DNA of 64,000 nucleotides. Origin: Acidobacteriota bacterium. Its GTDB lineage: Bacteria; Acidobacteriota; Terriglobia; Bryobacterales; Bryobacteraceae. Below the pieces are notes generated by a model that was not told where the DNA came from, did no database searches, and saw only the letters and a list, made by a program, of their open reading frames with translations. Shown here one piece after another: positions 1-9,327 of the stretch. The stretch spans positions 1 to 64,000 of the forward strand of contig QHXW01000367.1 of NCBI GenBank assembly GCA_003223115.1, read 5' to 3'. Position 1 is the stretch's first letter; each line of letters starts with the position of its first letter. A program made the translations under genes and the position numbers.

Positions 1-299
1 ACAAAGATGAAGTTCCCGCAATAGGTTTACAAATAAGTCAGCGTGAATTTCAGGCAGGCTTTGACCACTTTCGTTCTGTTGTCACTGCAGTCGTCGCGGT
101 AGCCATCACAGCAGCGAGCTGATGCTGGTGGAAAGCTAGGGCTGTCCTCGATAGCTAAAAGTTCTATGGCTGATCTGAGCGTAGCTCACGTTGCCAACAT
201 GGCGTTTGAAGGACTGGGCGCGGTGGCCTTCTCCGCGGCAGTGACGGAAGCCGCCGAGCACCCCGAATCCGTGTCCCGCTAAGTGCCGGGGGGTTCGGT
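1..299. other. No recognisable gene
   Basis: No frame in this stretch gives a convincing protein. It precedes the first recognisable part of a decayed PD40 gene. The upstream part of that gene may once have been here, but I cannot recognise it. Confidence 0.4.
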
Positions 300-1701
300 T
301 TGACACAGGGCTCAGCCTCAGGGGGAGAGACCGCGCCAATCCTGACATCATTCGATGTATGGAACGCTTACGATATCTCACCGAGCCATTCCGAGTTGCT
401 TGTCAGCAACTTCCTCGGTACGGCAACGAAGGCGCCACTGTGGGAGACATCTTGGCTCACGACGGAACATGGTCATCGGATGGATAGCTGATTATTTATG
501 GGCGAGGGAGCGATCTATACCGGGCGAATAGCGATGGCTCGGATTCTCAAAAAGTTCCGAGATTACCGGGAAATCGCGTCGACACTTCGGTGGTCGTCAG
601 ACGGGCGAGTCTTACGATTCACTGTCCAGGATCTCAAAACGAACGCACACTCGCTATGGGGGGTGTTAGCGGACGTTAGCTGACGGCACTCCACTCCAGC
701 CTCTGCTCGCAGGCTGGAACCGGCCACCGGAAGAATGTTGCGTCCACTGGGCTCCAGATGGGCAGTATTTCGTTTTCCAGTCCACTCGCAACGGTGTCAC
801 CAATGTCTGGGCGATGCGCGAAAAAGGGGTTACTTTCGCAAGACGAATCGGCAGCCAGTCATGTTGACCGCGGGGCCCATGGACTTCGGGTCTCCTGTTC
901 CGAACAAACAAAGAAATAAGCTTTTTGTGATCGACGCGCAGCCGCGCGGTGAGTTGGTAAGCTACGACTGGCTTACGTGGCTTATCCCGAAGGGACTCTG
1001 GCGAAGCAGGACAGATGGGAGCGAACGGCTACAACTCAGCTTCACGGCCATGTGAGCCTTCCAACCTCATTGGTCCCCTGACGGAAAACGGATTGCCTTC
1101 ATGGCCACTACGCCCGGAAAGCCGTAGCAGATCGATGTCGTATCGGCTCAAGGCGGCACTCCCCAACAAATTGACCACAGATGAGCGCGATCATGCCGAC
1201 CCGGATTGGTCCCCGGATGGAACGTCATTAGTCTTTGGAGGCGAGCCGTTGCCGGTTGGCAAAGCCACCAGCGGCATCTCTGTCCTCGACCTCAGAACCA
1301 ACAACACCTCTACGGTGTCCGGTTCGGAGGGTCTGTTCTCTCCACACTGGTCTCCCGATGGTCGGTATGTCGCCGCCATCTCAAGCGATGGCCAAAAGTT
1401 GCTCGGCTTCGATTTCACGACGAGAGAATGGGCAGACTGGGCCACGATATTTGTGGGTTATGTGAACTGGTCGCGGGATGGAAGATACATCTACTTCGAC
1501 AGCTCGGCTGGGAGCGAACCCTTTAACCGCCTGCGGATCAGCAACCGCAAACTACAGCGTATCGCTAACCTGAAAGATCTGGGGCGGCAAGCGGTAGGAG
1601 TGTTCGGGACGTGGACCGGCCTCGCCCCGGACGATTCGCCGCTGGCACTGCGCGATATCGGCAGCCAGGAAATCTACGCCCTGGATTTGGAAGCGCCGTA
1701 G
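300..1701 (+). pseudogene. Decayed PD40/TolB-like beta-propeller gene
   Basis: The remains match the C-terminal PD40 (WD40-like) propeller found in many acidobacterial winged-helix or serine/threonine kinase proteins. Recognisable blades are spread over all three forward frames: GGETAPI and SPSHSELLVSNF near 320-420, SSDG then IIYGRGSDLYRANSDGSDSQ near 470-560, SSDGRVLRFTVQDLKTNAHS near 590-650, HWAPDGQYFVFQSTRNG near 750-800, LTAGPMDFGSP near 860-900, and HWSPDGKRIAFMATTPGKP near 1065-1125. A 160-residue run then stays in one frame to 1701 and ends with the usual APDDSP...EIYALDLE terminus. The frames are separated by at least five frameshifts or stops, including an apparent Gln-to-TAG change near 495. 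No start codon or DNA-binding domain is visible. Only the last segment (from about 1190) could still be read as one ORF. Confidence 0.85.
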
Positions 1702-2072
1702 TCGTGCTTCGGCCCAAACCCAGTCGCAGACAGGCATGTGAGGACTGTTTTGAAGGGCATTTCTAACTTCAACAGATAGATGTGATAAATCCTCTTCGCA
1801 CCTGACGACAGGATCGGGCGATCATCAGGTGACCGACTTACGGCGGGGGCCCCCAGCGCCCTCTACTGCAACCGCGCGTACTCTTTTTTCACCGCCGGTA
1901 GCAGCAACGTCCGCGCCGGCATCCTGGGCCAGGAAGTCCCGGCACGCCTGCTTGCTCTCGCGCGCGAGCCTTCTGTTCGGCCCCGCAGCTCCTCCACCTG
2001 TCAGCGCCCGCAACTTCAGATGTGATACATTTCTGCGATACTCAGCGGCCCGTTGTCTCAGTTGGAGGTATT
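1702..2072. other. Intergenic region without a supported gene
   Basis: About 370 bases with no convincing protein in either direction. Short arginine-rich open frames exist but resemble no family. A perfect 10-bp repeat (AGATGTGATA) occurs at 1778-1787 and 2018-2027. A Shine-Dalgarno sequence (GGAGG, 2064-2068) lies just before the next start. Confidence 0.5.
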
Positions 2073-2597
2073 ATGAACGCGAAATTCTTGATTTTGGGAA
2101 CCACCGTCGGCGGCATCGTTCTGTTCGTGTGGGGCGGGCTCACGCACGCGGTTCTGCCGCAGCCAATCCGTGAGTTCAAAGACGCCCGGGCGGTGGTGCA
2201 GACGATACGGGCGAACACCGAAGGCAACGCGGTCTATTTCGCTCGCCAGGGCGTTTTCACTTCCGTGGCCTTCCGGCCCGATTTCGGCGATAAGACGCAG
2301 AATATTACATCCAGCCTCATCATTCAGTTCTGTACCGACTGCCTGTCCGCCCTGCTGCTTTGCCTTGCTGTCACCCGGCTCAGCGCAAATTCGACGATGG
2401 GACGTGCCGACTGGCTTCTGGTGCTCGGCCTGGCTGCCTTCACACTCAAGATAGTGCCTTACTGGAACTGGTACGGCTTTTCGACTTCGTTCATCGCCAT
2501 GGAGGCCTTGGATCTGGTCGGCAAATTCTTCATCGGCGGCCTGGTATTAAGTGCATTGCTGAACAAGACAACGAGAGTGAAGGCGGCGGACGCGTGA
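2073..2597 (+). CDS. Small four-helix membrane protein of unknown function
   Basis: A 174-residue protein. I chose the ATG at 2073 because GGAGG lies five bases upstream and because it places the first hydrophobic segment at the N terminus; an in-frame ATG at 2022 lacks this. Predicted membrane segments are at about residues 5-28, 85-105, 112-130 and 145-162. The loop between the first two is about 55 residues and contains DARAVVQTIRAN and ARQGVFTS. The arrangement suggests an inner-membrane protein with a sizeable extracytoplasmic loop. I do not recognise the family. It lies 24 bases upstream of an aminotransferase gene in the same direction and could be co-transcribed with it, but nothing links their functions. 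Confidence 0.75.
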   Translation: MNAKFLILGTTVGGIVLFVWGGLTHAVLPQPIREFKDARAVVQTIRANTEGNAVYFARQGVFTSVAFRPDFGDKTQNITSSLIIQFCTDCLSALLLCLAVTRLSANSTMGRADWLLVLGLAAFTLKIVPYWNWYGFSTSFIAMEALDLVGKFFIGGLVLSALLNKTTRVKAADA

Positions 2598-2621
2598 ATC
2601 TGTAAGAGATAATCGAATGAT

Positions 2622-3764
2622 ATGAAGTTGCCCCCTTTTCTGCTGGATCAATGGCTGGATCAGAAGTTTTCCGCGAATACATCCATTGAATATGATCTTG
2701 GGTCGAGCACCGGTCCGGTCTGGACCTTCCGCGAGTTGCTTGCACTGGCTGGCGATGGCGGTCTAGATCGGCTGCTCGATACGGCCTTGAGCTATACGCC
2801 CGCCGGCGGATCGCCCGAATTACGGCAGGCGATCGCGGCCATGGACAATGTCGATCCGGACGCCGTGCAGGTGGTGACGGGGGCGGCTGAAGCGCTCGTG
2901 ATTCTGTTTTTCCTGGCGGCTGAGCCGGGCATCAACGTGGTGCTCCCGAGCCCTGGATTTCCTACCAATATGGCGTTGCCCGAAGGTCTGAACATCGAGA
3001 TCCGGCGCTACACGCTGCGTCCGGAGAACGGGTTCGCCGTTGACCTCGACAAGATCCGCGGGCTGGTGGACCGGAACACGCGCATCGCTCTGGTGAATTC
3101 ACCCCATAATCCGACTGGCGCTGTTCTGAGCGATCGGGAAATGGAAAGTCTGCACAATTATTGTGCGGAGCGTGGCGTCCAGTTCGTCTCTGATGAGGTC
3201 TACCATCCCATTTACCACGGCCCGGAAATGCGTTCCGCTGCCAGGCTGCCGCACGCGACGGTGCTGGGTGATTTCTCGAAGGCGCTTTGCCTGAGCGGAT
3301 TGCGTGTGGGTTGGATCATCGAGCATGACGCGGAGCGGCGGAAGCGCTACATGAATGCGCGCAGCTATTTCACGGTCTCGAATTCGGCCCTGGGCGAGCG
3401 GCTGGCTACCGTGGCTGCACAGAATCGCGAGACGATCTATGGGCGGGCACGGCGCATCGCAGCCAGCAATCTTGCCTTACTCGACCAGCTCTTCAGAGAG
3501 CACTCCGGCATTTTGCAATGGGTCAGGCCGCGCGGGGGCATGACTGCATTCCCGTGGCTGGCCGAGGGAGGAGATGCGCGCGAGTTCTGCCGCAGGCTGG
3601 CTGCACGCGGCGTGTTGATGGCTCCGGGCGACTGCTTCGGCATGCCCTCGCATTTCCGCCTGGGCTTCGCCACCAGTGGGGAGCGCTTCCAGACCGGCCT
3701 CGATCGCTTCAACGAATTCTTGAGCACCGAAGCCTTCGCCGCGACATCTGGCGCACGGCACTGA
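2622..3764 (+). CDS. PLP-dependent class I/II aminotransferase
   Basis: A 380-residue fold-type I PLP enzyme of the aspartate aminotransferase superfamily. Visible family features are SYTPAGGSPELRQAI in the N-terminal part, NSPHNPTG (the Asn-Pro signature contacting substrate and cofactor) near residue 160, SDEVYHP (cofactor-binding Asp) near 190, and FSKALCLSGLRVGW with the Schiff-base lysine at residue 220. A C-terminal Arg within HFRLGFA probably binds the substrate carboxylate. The opening LLDQWLDQKF resembles the capreomycidine-synthase/VioD-like branch, but no biosynthetic cluster is nearby, so the substrate cannot be named. A cytoplasmic role in amino-acid metabolism is likely. Length is normal and no lesion is seen. 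Confidence 0.9.
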   Translation: MKLPPFLLDQWLDQKFSANTSIEYDLGSSTGPVWTFRELLALAGDGGLDRLLDTALSYTPAGGSPELRQAIAAMDNVDPDAVQVVTGAAEALVILFFLAAEPGINVVLPSPGFPTNMALPEGLNIEIRRYTLRPENGFAVDLDKIRGLVDRNTRIALVNSPHNPTGAVLSDREMESLHNYCAERGVQFVSDEVYHPIYHGPEMRSAARLPHATVLGDFSKALCLSGLRVGWIIEHDAERRKRYMNARSYFTVSNSALGERLATVAAQNRETIYGRARRIAASNLALLDQLFREHSGILQWVRPRGGMTAFPWLAEGGDAREFCRRLAARGVLMAPGDCFGMPSHFRLGFATSGERFQTGLDRFNEFLSTEAFAATSGARH

Positions 3765-3837
3765 GGCGCGACCAAGCGCTTAGCCCGTTAACTATCACTC
3801 GCTCCGCAAGTTCTCTCTGACGCTAAAGCCGCTCGCC

Positions 3838-5946
3838 TTACTGCGTGATTCCCACCTGGCTCATCAGCCACGCGTATTCAAACGCGGTGTCGTGCAGCTT
3901 GTCATAGCGGCCCGATGATCCGCCATGCCCGGCGCCCATGTTGATCTTCAGCAACAGCGGACTGCTATCCTTTTTCACGCGGCGCAAACGCGCTACATAT
4001 TTGGCAGGCTCCCAATACATCACCTGACTGTCGTTGATGCTGGTGGTCACGAGTATTGCGGGATAAGCCCGGCTTTCCAGGTTGTCGTAGGGGCTGTAGC
4101 TCTTCATGTAATCGTAGGCGGCTTTCTCGTTGGGGTTGCCCCATTCCAGGTACTCACCAATGGTCAGCGGCAAACTCGCGTCCATCATGGTGTTCATCAC
4201 GTCGACAAACGGCACGGCCGTATGAACAGCGTGAAAAAGATCCGGCCGCAGATTTACGACCGCACCCATCAGCAGCCCACCCGCGCTGCCGCCCTCAATG
4301 ACTAGCCGATCCTTGGAGGTCCATTTCTCCTTGATCAGGTATTCAGCGCTGTCGATGAAATCGAAAAAGGTGTTCTTCTTTTTCATGAGCATGCCATCGT
4401 CATGCCACACTTCGCCCAATTCATTTCCACCGCGAATGTGCGCGATCACATATGTCATGCCGCGGTCGAGCACGCTCAACCGGACGCTCGAGAACGTAGC
4501 CGGCATACCGATACCGTAGGAGCCGTAACCGTAGAGGAACAGAGGAGCGGTGCCGTCCCGCTTCAGCCCTTTCTTATAGACAACCGATAACGGAATCTTG
4601 ACGCCATCCCGGGCTGTCGCCCAGAGCCGCTCTGACACGTATTGCGTGGGATCGTAGCCACCCAGCACCTCCTGCTGCTTTAACAACGTAGCCTTGTGAG
4701 CGCTCATGTCGTAATCAAAGATGCTCGAGGGCGTAATGAGGCTCTGATAGCTATAGCGAAACAGGTGGGTATCGTATTCGGGATTGCCCGCTGGAAATAC
4801 GGAGTAGACCGGTTCTGAAAACGGGATGGTGGTCCAGTCTCCGGTCTTGAAATTCAGTACCCGCACCCGGTTCAATGCGTCTGACTTTTCGTAAGTCACG
4901 GCGTAGTTCTTGAACAGCGCGATATCCTCGATGAGCACATCCTTGTGGTGCGGCAAGAATTCCTTCCAGTTCGCCGAGCTAGGATCGGCAACAGGCGCGG
5001 TCACGACGCGATAGTTCTTTGCATTCTTGTTCGTTCGGATGTAGAAGAGACCCTCGCGGTGGTCCAGATCGTACTTGTGATCTTTCTCGCGAGCCAGAAA
5101 AAGCTTCAATGTGGTGTCGGGCTGGTCCGCCGGCAAGTACCGGAACTCGGTCGAGTCAGTTGCTCCAATCTCGAGAAAAATGAATTTCCTGTCTCGCGTC
5201 CGTGTCACGCCAATCCGGTACAACTCATTCTTCTCGTTGTAGACTTCCTCCGGGTGATTGGAGCCCACCACGTACCGGAATAAGAGATCCGAGCGCTTGG
5301 TCACCGGGTCTTCGGTTACAAAAAACACCGTTTTGTTATCGGAGGCCCAGGTGAGCGACGTCACGCGCTCCGCTGTGTCGGATAAGAGCCGGCCGGTGCG
5401 CAGATCTTTTACATGAAACTTGTACTGCCGGAAGCCGGTCGTGTCGGCGGTGTACGCCAGCAGATTTCCGTCATCACTGACATGAAATGCTCCCAGACTC
5501 AAGAATTTCAGACCTTTGGCCAATTCATTCAGATCCAGGATGATTTCTTCTGGAGCGTCAACGCTACCCTTGCGGCGACACTGAATCGGATACTGCTTGC
5601 CTTCCTCGGTACGCGAATAGTAATAGTAGCCGCCGTCACGAACGGGCACGCTGAGGTCGGTTTGCTTGATGTGCCCGAGCATTTCCTTGTAGAGCGCATC
5701 TTCAAAACCTTTCAGGTGTTTGGACATCTCCGCGGTGTAGGCGTTCTCCGCCTCGAGGTACTGGATGACTTCCGGATTCTTCTTGTCACGCAACCAGTAG
5801 TAGTTGTCGATGACGGTTTCGCCGTGGCGAACGTCACGGTGCTCGCTGCGTTTAGCGAAGGGCGGTTGAGGCACGGTTTCTGTTATTGCGAGGCCACCCG
5901 AAAACAGGGCCATGAAAGTTCCAAACCGAAGAAATGGACGCGGCAT
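3838..5946 (-). CDS. ptrB: Oligopeptidase B-like serine peptidase (S9A)
   Basis: A 702-residue prolyl-oligopeptidase-family enzyme, close in length and motif layout to oligopeptidase B, which cleaves short peptides after Arg or Lys. The N-terminal part (about residues 30-420) is the seven-bladed propeller that gates the active site, starting with the typical DNYYWLRDKKNPEV. The alpha/beta-hydrolase domain follows, with GGSAGG containing Ser554, SINDSQV containing Asp639, and GAGHGG containing His674, so the catalytic triad is complete. Residues 1-23 are hydrophobic and may be a signal peptide; periplasmic location is therefore possible although classical OpB is cytoplasmic. The gene is divergent from the POTRA gene starting near 6011 and stands alone. 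I infer substrate preference from family only. Confidence 0.93.
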   Translation of the reverse strand: MPRPFLRFGTFMALFSGGLAITETVPQPPFAKRSEHRDVRHGETVIDNYYWLRDKKNPEVIQYLEAENAYTAEMSKHLKGFEDALYKEMLGHIKQTDLSVPVRDGGYYYYSRTEEGKQYPIQCRRKGSVDAPEEIILDLNELAKGLKFLSLGAFHVSDDGNLLAYTADTTGFRQYKFHVKDLRTGRLLSDTAERVTSLTWASDNKTVFFVTEDPVTKRSDLLFRYVVGSNHPEEVYNEKNELYRIGVTRTRDRKFIFLEIGATDSTEFRYLPADQPDTTLKLFLAREKDHKYDLDHREGLFYIRTNKNAKNYRVVTAPVADPSSANWKEFLPHHKDVLIEDIALFKNYAVTYEKSDALNRVRVLNFKTGDWTTIPFSEPVYSVFPAGNPEYDTHLFRYSYQSLITPSSIFDYDMSAHKATLLKQQEVLGGYDPTQYVSERLWATARDGVKIPLSVVYKKGLKRDGTAPLFLYGYGSYGIGMPATFSSVRLSVLDRGMTYVIAHIRGGNELGEVWHDDGMLMKKKNTFFDFIDSAEYLIKEKWTSKDRLVIEGGSAGGLLMGAVVNLRPDLFHAVHTAVPFVDVMNTMMDASLPLTIGEYLEWGNPNEKAAYDYMKSYSPYDNLESRAYPAILVTTSINDSQVMYWEPAKYVARLRRVKKDSSPLLLKINMGAGHGGSSGRYDKLHDTAFEYAWLMSQVGITQ

Positions 5947-6010
5947 CGATTCTCCATGAGTTCAACAGGTCGCTCCCGATGAGGGACGTCTCATTAGTTT
6001 AGGCCAGGGC

Positions 6011-7963
6011 GTGGCGAATCTGCACGAGCGGCGCCAAATGGAGCGGCGCCAAATGATGGACCGGCATTTGCCTAATACCGGTAGTTGCATGTGCTGGACG
6101 TGGATATTCTTCCTGACTCGTTTGGGATCCAAGAGCTACGATCTTAAGCCAGGGCACTGGCCGAACCACTGGTGTCTATTCGAAAGACGGCTCTTCTTCA
6201 CGCGCCGTTTCATAGGTTTGGGATTGCTGCTCGCTGGTGCAATTCGAGCCGGCAAGAAGGCGGTTCCGGAGGTTGATCCCGCACCACTGGTGAAGTCCGT
6301 CGCGGTAATGGGGACCAGAGTGCCGGTGAATTTGAGGACACAGGCGGGCCAACTCTACGACGCCCGCGTTGCCGGAAAAGATGTCCACGAACTCTGGAGC
6401 ACCGGCCGCTTCGACGACATTCGGGCCGAAACCAGAGCGACGCCGGATGGAATTGCCGTGGTTTTTCGCGTCATCGAATCACCGGAGCTGCGCTTGCACG
6501 CAATGCGGATTGACCCCTCCAGCTTCGGCCTGCGCCTGAAAGCCGCTGAAGGGACACCGATTGACCGGCGACGCGTGCAGGAAATGGCGCTCGAGGCCGG
6601 CAGACAACTCGAAGCCCAGGGCTACGTGAACGCCCGGGTGGATTACAACCTGGCGCCTGTTTCGAAACACCAGGCTGACTTACGGCTGATTCTGCGGGCG
6701 GGCGACGCGGTGGATGTCAAGGAAGTCGAATTTCAAGGTGACTTGGGATTGGAGCGCAAGGAACTCGACGGGGCTCTGCGCGCCCTGCGAATCCGGCGCA
6801 TGCTGCCCGCAATACCGGGGCTATGGGGCGGATGGAGACTATTTCCCGCCTATAGCGAGGGAGCGGTGGATTCAGACCTGAGCCGCCTTCGTTCATTGTA
6901 TTTGTCGAAAGGCTTCTTCGATCCCAATGTACGGCTCGGCGGTGTGGAGATACGTGAAAAAGCCGCCGCTGTCAAGATCCTGGTCGAGGCCGGACCACGG
7001 TATCGCGTACGCGAATGGAGCATTTCTGGTGCCGGTGTTGTGGCCGCTCGGGTCCATCCCAGTGACCTGCGTTCGGGCGAACTCTGCTCCTGTTTGGCGG
7101 CCAGACGGCGCGACCGCGAGCGCCTGGGCATCCTCGACTTTTCGGTCAGGCTGAAAGTTGACCGAGTAACCAATGAAACTGGCTTGGCCGGCGGCCCTCC
7201 CGACGTGAATTTGACCACTGCAATCCATGAAGGGCAGCCGTACCGCGTCGGCCGCATCGAATTTTTCGGCAATCATCGGTACACCGATGCCGCTGTTCGC
7301 AGCAACTTCGTGCTCGAAGAAGGCCGCTGGTTCGACCGTCAATTGCTGCGCAAGAGTATTGCGAGACTGAACCGCACCATGCAATTCGAACCCTTGGATG
7401 AGAGCGCGGTTCAAATTCATCCCAACCCGCAAACCGGGTACGCAGATGTCACGGTCCGTCTGGCGGAGCGCAAACGCCGTGCCTGGTCTGTTTCGGGGCC
7501 GGTTGGACCGCTGAGCTTCGCCGGACCGCTTCAAGCCTCCCTCAGCTCACGACTGCCGGCGTGGGGGCAAGGCATATTGGAGTTGTCGACCTACACGGCC
7601 TCCATCAGTCTTTTGGCTTTTGCCCATCCGCTGCTGCCGTTGCTGCCCATTTCCTCGAAGCGGCATGTGCTTCCCATATTAGCGCTCGAGCGTCCCTTTA
7701 CGCCTGGAGAGGGGTGGAAATCCGGCTTCGTTGTTGCCCCGCAGATAGGATGGCGGCGGTCAATTCTGAGCTATGCGGCCACACAGATTCAGCAGCGCCT
7801 CTGGCCGGCGCTCAGCCGCAGCCAGGATCTGAACCCGGGCTTGACCATCCTGGTCGAACGCCCACAGGGCGACATCCCGCTGACTTGCGAGCAGCCCAAG
7901 CCACGTTTCGCGAAGCCGCGCTCGATGGCCGCGATTGCAATCCGATTGCTCGGGGCGTTCTAG
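6011..7963 (+). CDS. POTRA-domain outer-membrane assembly (BamA/Omp85-like) protein
   Basis: Up to 650 residues from a GTG at 6011. Several POTRA-like repeats can be followed: a hydrophobic export segment (FIGLGLLLAGAIRAG, about residues 67-81), SVAVMGTRVPVNLRTQ, VKEVEFQGDLGL, YRVREWSISGAGVV, and YRVGRIEFFGNHRYTD. From about residue 495 (WSVSGPVGPLSFAGPLQAS) there is a short beta-rich tail rather than a full 16-strand barrel. The start is uncertain: no start codon lies directly before the export segment, and the first 27 codons include a 15-bp tandem duplication (6026-6055), so an internal ATG such as 6089 is possible. The likely role is envelope protein assembly or export at the outer membrane. 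The partner is unknown. Confidence 0.8.
   Translation: MANLHERRQMERRQMMDRHLPNTGSCMCWTWIFFLTRLGSKSYDLKPGHWPNHWCLFERRLFFTRRFIGLGLLLAGAIRAGKKAVPEVDPAPLVKSVAVMGTRVPVNLRTQAGQLYDARVAGKDVHELWSTGRFDDIRAETRATPDGIAVVFRVIESPELRLHAMRIDPSSFGLRLKAAEGTPIDRRRVQEMALEAGRQLEAQGYVNARVDYNLAPVSKHQADLRLILRAGDAVDVKEVEFQGDLGLERKELDGALRALRIRRMLPAIPGLWGGWRLFPAYSEGAVDSDLSRLRSLYLSKGFFDPNVRLGGVEIREKAAAVKILVEAGPRYRVREWSISGAGVVAARVHPSDLRSGELCSCLAARRRDRERLGILDFSVRLKVDRVTNETGLAGGPPDVNLTTAIHEGQPYRVGRIEFFGNHRYTDAAVRSNFVLEEGRWFDRQLLRKSIARLNRTMQFEPLDESAVQIHPNPQTGYADVTVRLAERKRRAWSVSGPVGPLSFAGPLQASLSSRLPAWGQGILELSTYTASISLLAFAHPLLPLLPISSKRHVLPILALERPFTPGEGWKSGFVVAPQIGWRRSILSYAATQIQQRLWPALSRSQDLNPGLTILVERPQGDIPLTCEQPKPRFAKPRSMAAIAIRLLGAF
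6026..6055 (+). repeat. Perfect 15-bp tandem duplication
   Basis: GAGCGGCGCCAAATG occurs twice in direct contact (6026-6040 and 6041-6055). If translated it gives ERRQM twice at the start of the POTRA protein. It is in frame and so does not break the gene. Confidence 0.97.
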
Positions 7964-8104
7964 ACTCGAGTTTTGCAGTTTTTGAAGCTTTTCAGACGGA
8001 AAATCTGAGCCCGTAATGTCCAAAAACTCGATCTGTTTGAATGTAATGATGGTTGCGAGATGACCAGGTTGTCCAGACCCCCGTCCTCAACACGACGTAA
8101 ACAC

Positions 8105-8150
8105 AACGTTACTTCGCCCGGAAATCGCCTCTTAACGTTGGCCTAACGTT
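8105..8150. repeat. Three AACGTT hexamers before a hypothetical gene
   Basis: The self-complementary hexamer AACGTT occurs at 8105-8110, 8134-8139 and 8145-8150. The last two are 11 bp apart, about one helical turn. They lie 70-115 bases upstream of the gene at 8221 and could be regulator half-sites. No other support exists. Confidence 0.35.
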
Positions 8151-8220
8151 CTACGAACAACCCGGCGAAGACCTGTGTTTCCAGTGTGATCAAGTTTTCG
8201 GATACTACGGGGTTGAGCCG

Positions 8221-8817
8221 ATGGTGAGAGGGCTGGTGCAATGTGAATGGCAGAAGGTCGCCCTGCATGAACTCACCGCGCGGACTTTCGTTCTCAACTT
8301 TCAGGGGGCCAAGGCGGCCATCGACGCAGAATTGTCCACCTGTTACATCAGAGCTGCGTGGCAGGTTCTCTGGATTTTCTCCGAGGATTACGGGCTCAAA
8401 CCAGACGAAATCGAGACCGAATGCGATGGCCTATCCGCAGGCGATTTTGCGCACGTGCCCTACGAGACGAATGATCACGAGGCCGCACACCTGCTGCACT
8501 ATTTGAAGCCCGAGCACAACGGATTGCACGTCCGGACGGGACAGGAGAGGTTCGTCGACGTTGAATTTCGCCATCGCGAGCTTTTCGCGTTTACATGCGA
8601 GGCCTATTCCCGTGTGATGCGCCATCGCGAGCGCAAGTCGCGGGTCTCATTCGCCGAGAAGATGCGGGAGGGCGCCTTCTCATTCCCAAGGGGCCACATT
8701 GAAGAAGTGGCCGCACTGGTGCTCAATGCTGCTCGCGCTCGGAATGGTTGGCGGGTGATACACGAAGCTTCGGTGATCCATAAAATCCGTAGGCACGCTA
8801 AAACGGTCGGCCGATGA
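8221..8817 (+). CDS. Hypothetical protein
   Basis: A 198-residue frame that I do not recognise. The open frame continues upstream of the ATG at 8221 to at least 8111 (PLNVGLTFYEQPGED...), so the true N terminus may lie further up or be truncated. The composition is that of a soluble cytoplasmic protein, with no signal peptide or membrane segment. It is rich in His, Glu and Arg; EFRHRELFAFTCEAYSRV and NDHEAAHLLHYL are its most distinctive parts. The last 20 codons or so converge on the DUF3368 gene on the other strand. It may be a relic, since both neighbours downstream are damaged. Confidence 0.45.
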   Translation: MVRGLVQCEWQKVALHELTARTFVLNFQGAKAAIDAELSTCYIRAAWQVLWIFSEDYGLKPDEIETECDGLSAGDFAHVPYETNDHEAAHLLHYLKPEHNGLHVRTGQERFVDVEFRHRELFAFTCEAYSRVMRHRERKSRVSFAEKMREGAFSFPRGHIEEVAALVLNAARARNGWRVIHEASVIHKIRRHAKTVGR

Positions 8818-8831
8818 GAAGGTCGGCAAGC

Positions 8832-9327
8832 TCATTCGCCAGCCTTTCTGAGAACTGCTGCGTGCTGCGTGGGTTTCCGCCGTCAAGCGGAATCCTAAAC
8901 GGTTAAGATGTTCGATTACCGGCTCGATGCGGGGAATCCGGCCTTCCACTGTCGCGGACAGTAGGATCCCGAGCGTACCCGTGAAACGCAACTTCAGTGC
9001 CGAGGCATAAGACCGCCCAAGTCGTTCGTCCAGAATCACCACGGAGCCTGGAACCTGCATTCCTAGCGCCAACACTTCCTTCTCCCCGGCACCCAGATCC
9101 GTCGCCGTGGGCACTTTTTCTAATCCTTTTGGGGCCTGAATCTTCATCCAGGGCAGGGCGCGGACGTCGGGCAAATCAATACCAATAGTCCTGCCCTGAT
9201 CCAATTCATCCACGACCGCGGGCGGAACAACAATGCGAGTGTAGAACTGAGGAAGCAAATGCAGCAAACCGACCGGGTGCAGGTACTGAATCGGCGAAGT
9301 ATCGCAGATCGCCTCAGGCACTTTCAA
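8832..9327 (-). pseudogene. DUF3368 PIN-like toxin gene with 7-bp frameshift
   Basis: The protein resembles the DUF3368 PIN-domain family (VapC-like putative ribonuclease toxins, usually about 160 residues). It starts with a TTG at 9327: MKVPEAICDTSPIQYL carries the first PIN acidic residue, IVVPPAVVDEL follows, then GAGEKEVLALG and VILDERLGRSYA, then TGTLGILLSATVEGRIP. The frame is broken at 8857-8870 by GCTGCGT repeated twice. Read as it stands, the frame runs past the normal end to 8680 with an unrelated tail. Removing one copy gives HAAVLRKAGE and a stop at 8832, which is the normal family ending and makes 162 residues. The start overlaps the end of the antitoxin remnant. Probably inactive, although the lesion affects only the last few residues. 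Confidence 0.85.
8857..8870 (+). repeat. Perfect 7-bp tandem duplication causing a frameshift
   Basis: GCTGCGT occurs twice in contact (8857-8863, 8864-8870) inside the 3' end of the DUF3368 gene. Removing one copy restores the family C terminus. Confidence 0.9.
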
